Program-made: the position numbers and the translations under genes
Assembly: GCF_006439335.1 (NCBI RefSeq)
Contig: NZ_SAWY01000019.1
Location: forward strand, 62,001 to 126,000
Length of the DNA: 64,000 nucleotides
Direction: 5' to 3'
From: Litorilituus lipolyticus
GTDB taxonomy: Bacteria; Pseudomonadota; Gammaproteobacteria; Enterobacterales; Alteromonadaceae
The notes under the pieces: model-generated
Database searches by the model: none
Seen by the model: only the letters and a program-made list of their open reading frames with translations
Told to the model about the DNA's origin: nothing
Shown: in pieces, positions 63,878-64,000 of the stretch
Position numbering within the stretch: the stretch's first letter is position 1
How the letters are laid out: every line of letters begins with the position of its first letter

Positions 63878-64000
63878 ATGGACGTAATTATTCGACATAG
63901 TGAATTAAGTGATGTGCCTGCAATCAAAGCCATCTATCAACAAGAAAGTTGTTATGGGGGCACCTTACAACTACCGTATCCAAGTGTCGATAAATGGCAA
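63878..64000 (+). CDS. GNAT family N-acetyltransferase, N-terminal part only
   Basis: The gene runs off the window after 41 codons. The start MDVIIRHSELSDVPAIKAI and the GGTLQLPYPSVDKW segment resemble YhhY-like GNAT proteins, in which this region precedes the CoA-binding part. It begins 13 bases after kdkA and could be in the same operon. Nothing beyond the first strand-helix unit can be judged. Confidence 0.7.
   Translation, partial: MDVIIRHSELSDVPAIKAIYQQESCYGGTLQLPYPSVDKWQ

Noticed and set aside
1-64000. tRNA, rRNA, insertion sequence, prophage and CRISPR features
   Set aside because: I looked for cloverleaf-like ends, transposase motifs and regular repeat-spacer patterns and found none I could support by eye.

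Overview
The window looks like a chromosomal segment from a marine gammaproteobacterium of the order Alteromonadales. Colwellia, Thalassotalea or a close relative is my best guess. This rests on the A+T-rich composition, the gene families present (WaaA with Kdo kinase KdkA, PlsB, UbiC/UbiA, GlpE/GlpG, Kbl/Tdh, RsmJ, MtfA, a GlyGly-CTERM protein) and the many secreted or lipidated proteins. It is inference from protein resemblance, not from an rRNA. I recognised no rRNA, tRNA, insertion sequence, prophage or CRISPR array. The content is core genome mixed with surface and envelope accessory genes.

Layout. 1-8.2 kb: a DUF2750 protein, a DUF885 lipoprotein, an alpha/beta hydrolase with a beta-helix-like tail, a BACON-like lipoprotein, an orphan solute-binding protein and a glutaminase. 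8.4-15.7 kb: a decayed ORF remnant, a coupled alkylation-repair pair (Ada/AraC/AlkA fusion plus Ogt), MscS, a membrane alpha/beta hydrolase, a tandem Usp protein, a GNAT enzyme and MtfA. 15.8-24.6 kb: a large secreted M43 metalloprotease with PKD and GEVED domains, a beta-lactamase-fold lipoprotein, a 46-residue small protein, a flavoprotein, and a lipoprotein gene followed two bases later by an orphan winged-helix regulator. 24.7-36.7 kb: ferritin, peroxiredoxin, the S9 peptidase-rsmJ pair, an OB-fold/propeller-SHOCT/VTT cluster, a NYN protein, PlsB and a TonB-like membrane protein. 36.7-41.6 kb: a broken outer-membrane protein gene, a TetR regulator with an MlaC-like gene and three matching operator-like sites, a small beta-barrel, a 54-residue membrane protein and a GAF-GGDEF cyclase. 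41.6-47.3 kb: a TRAP transporter operon, ubiC-ubiA, a stand-alone FliL-like protein and a small membrane protein. 47.5-52.6 kb: a compact ABC efflux operon with one ATPase, one MacB-type permease and three paralogous periplasmic adaptors. 52.7-56.8 kb: glpE-glpG and kbl-tdh with a divergent Lrp-type regulator. 57-64 kb: a 1132-residue GlyGly-CTERM protein, an alpha/beta hydrolase with a small coupled ORF, waaA, kdkA and the start of a GNAT gene.

How the genes work together. Several groups are translationally coupled: the alkylation-repair pair, S9 peptidase-rsmJ, the propeller-VTT pair, ubiC-ubiA, the five-gene ABC operon and glpE-glpG. waaA-kdkA would add and phosphorylate Kdo on lipid A. 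kbl-tdh would degrade threonine under the adjacent Lrp-type regulator. The best candidates for undescribed biology are the three-adaptor ABC operon (47470-52568), the lipoprotein/orphan winged-helix pair (22731-24568), the OB-fold/propeller-SHOCT/VTT cluster (28817-32445) and the TetR-MlaC regulon with its shared operator (37484-38946).
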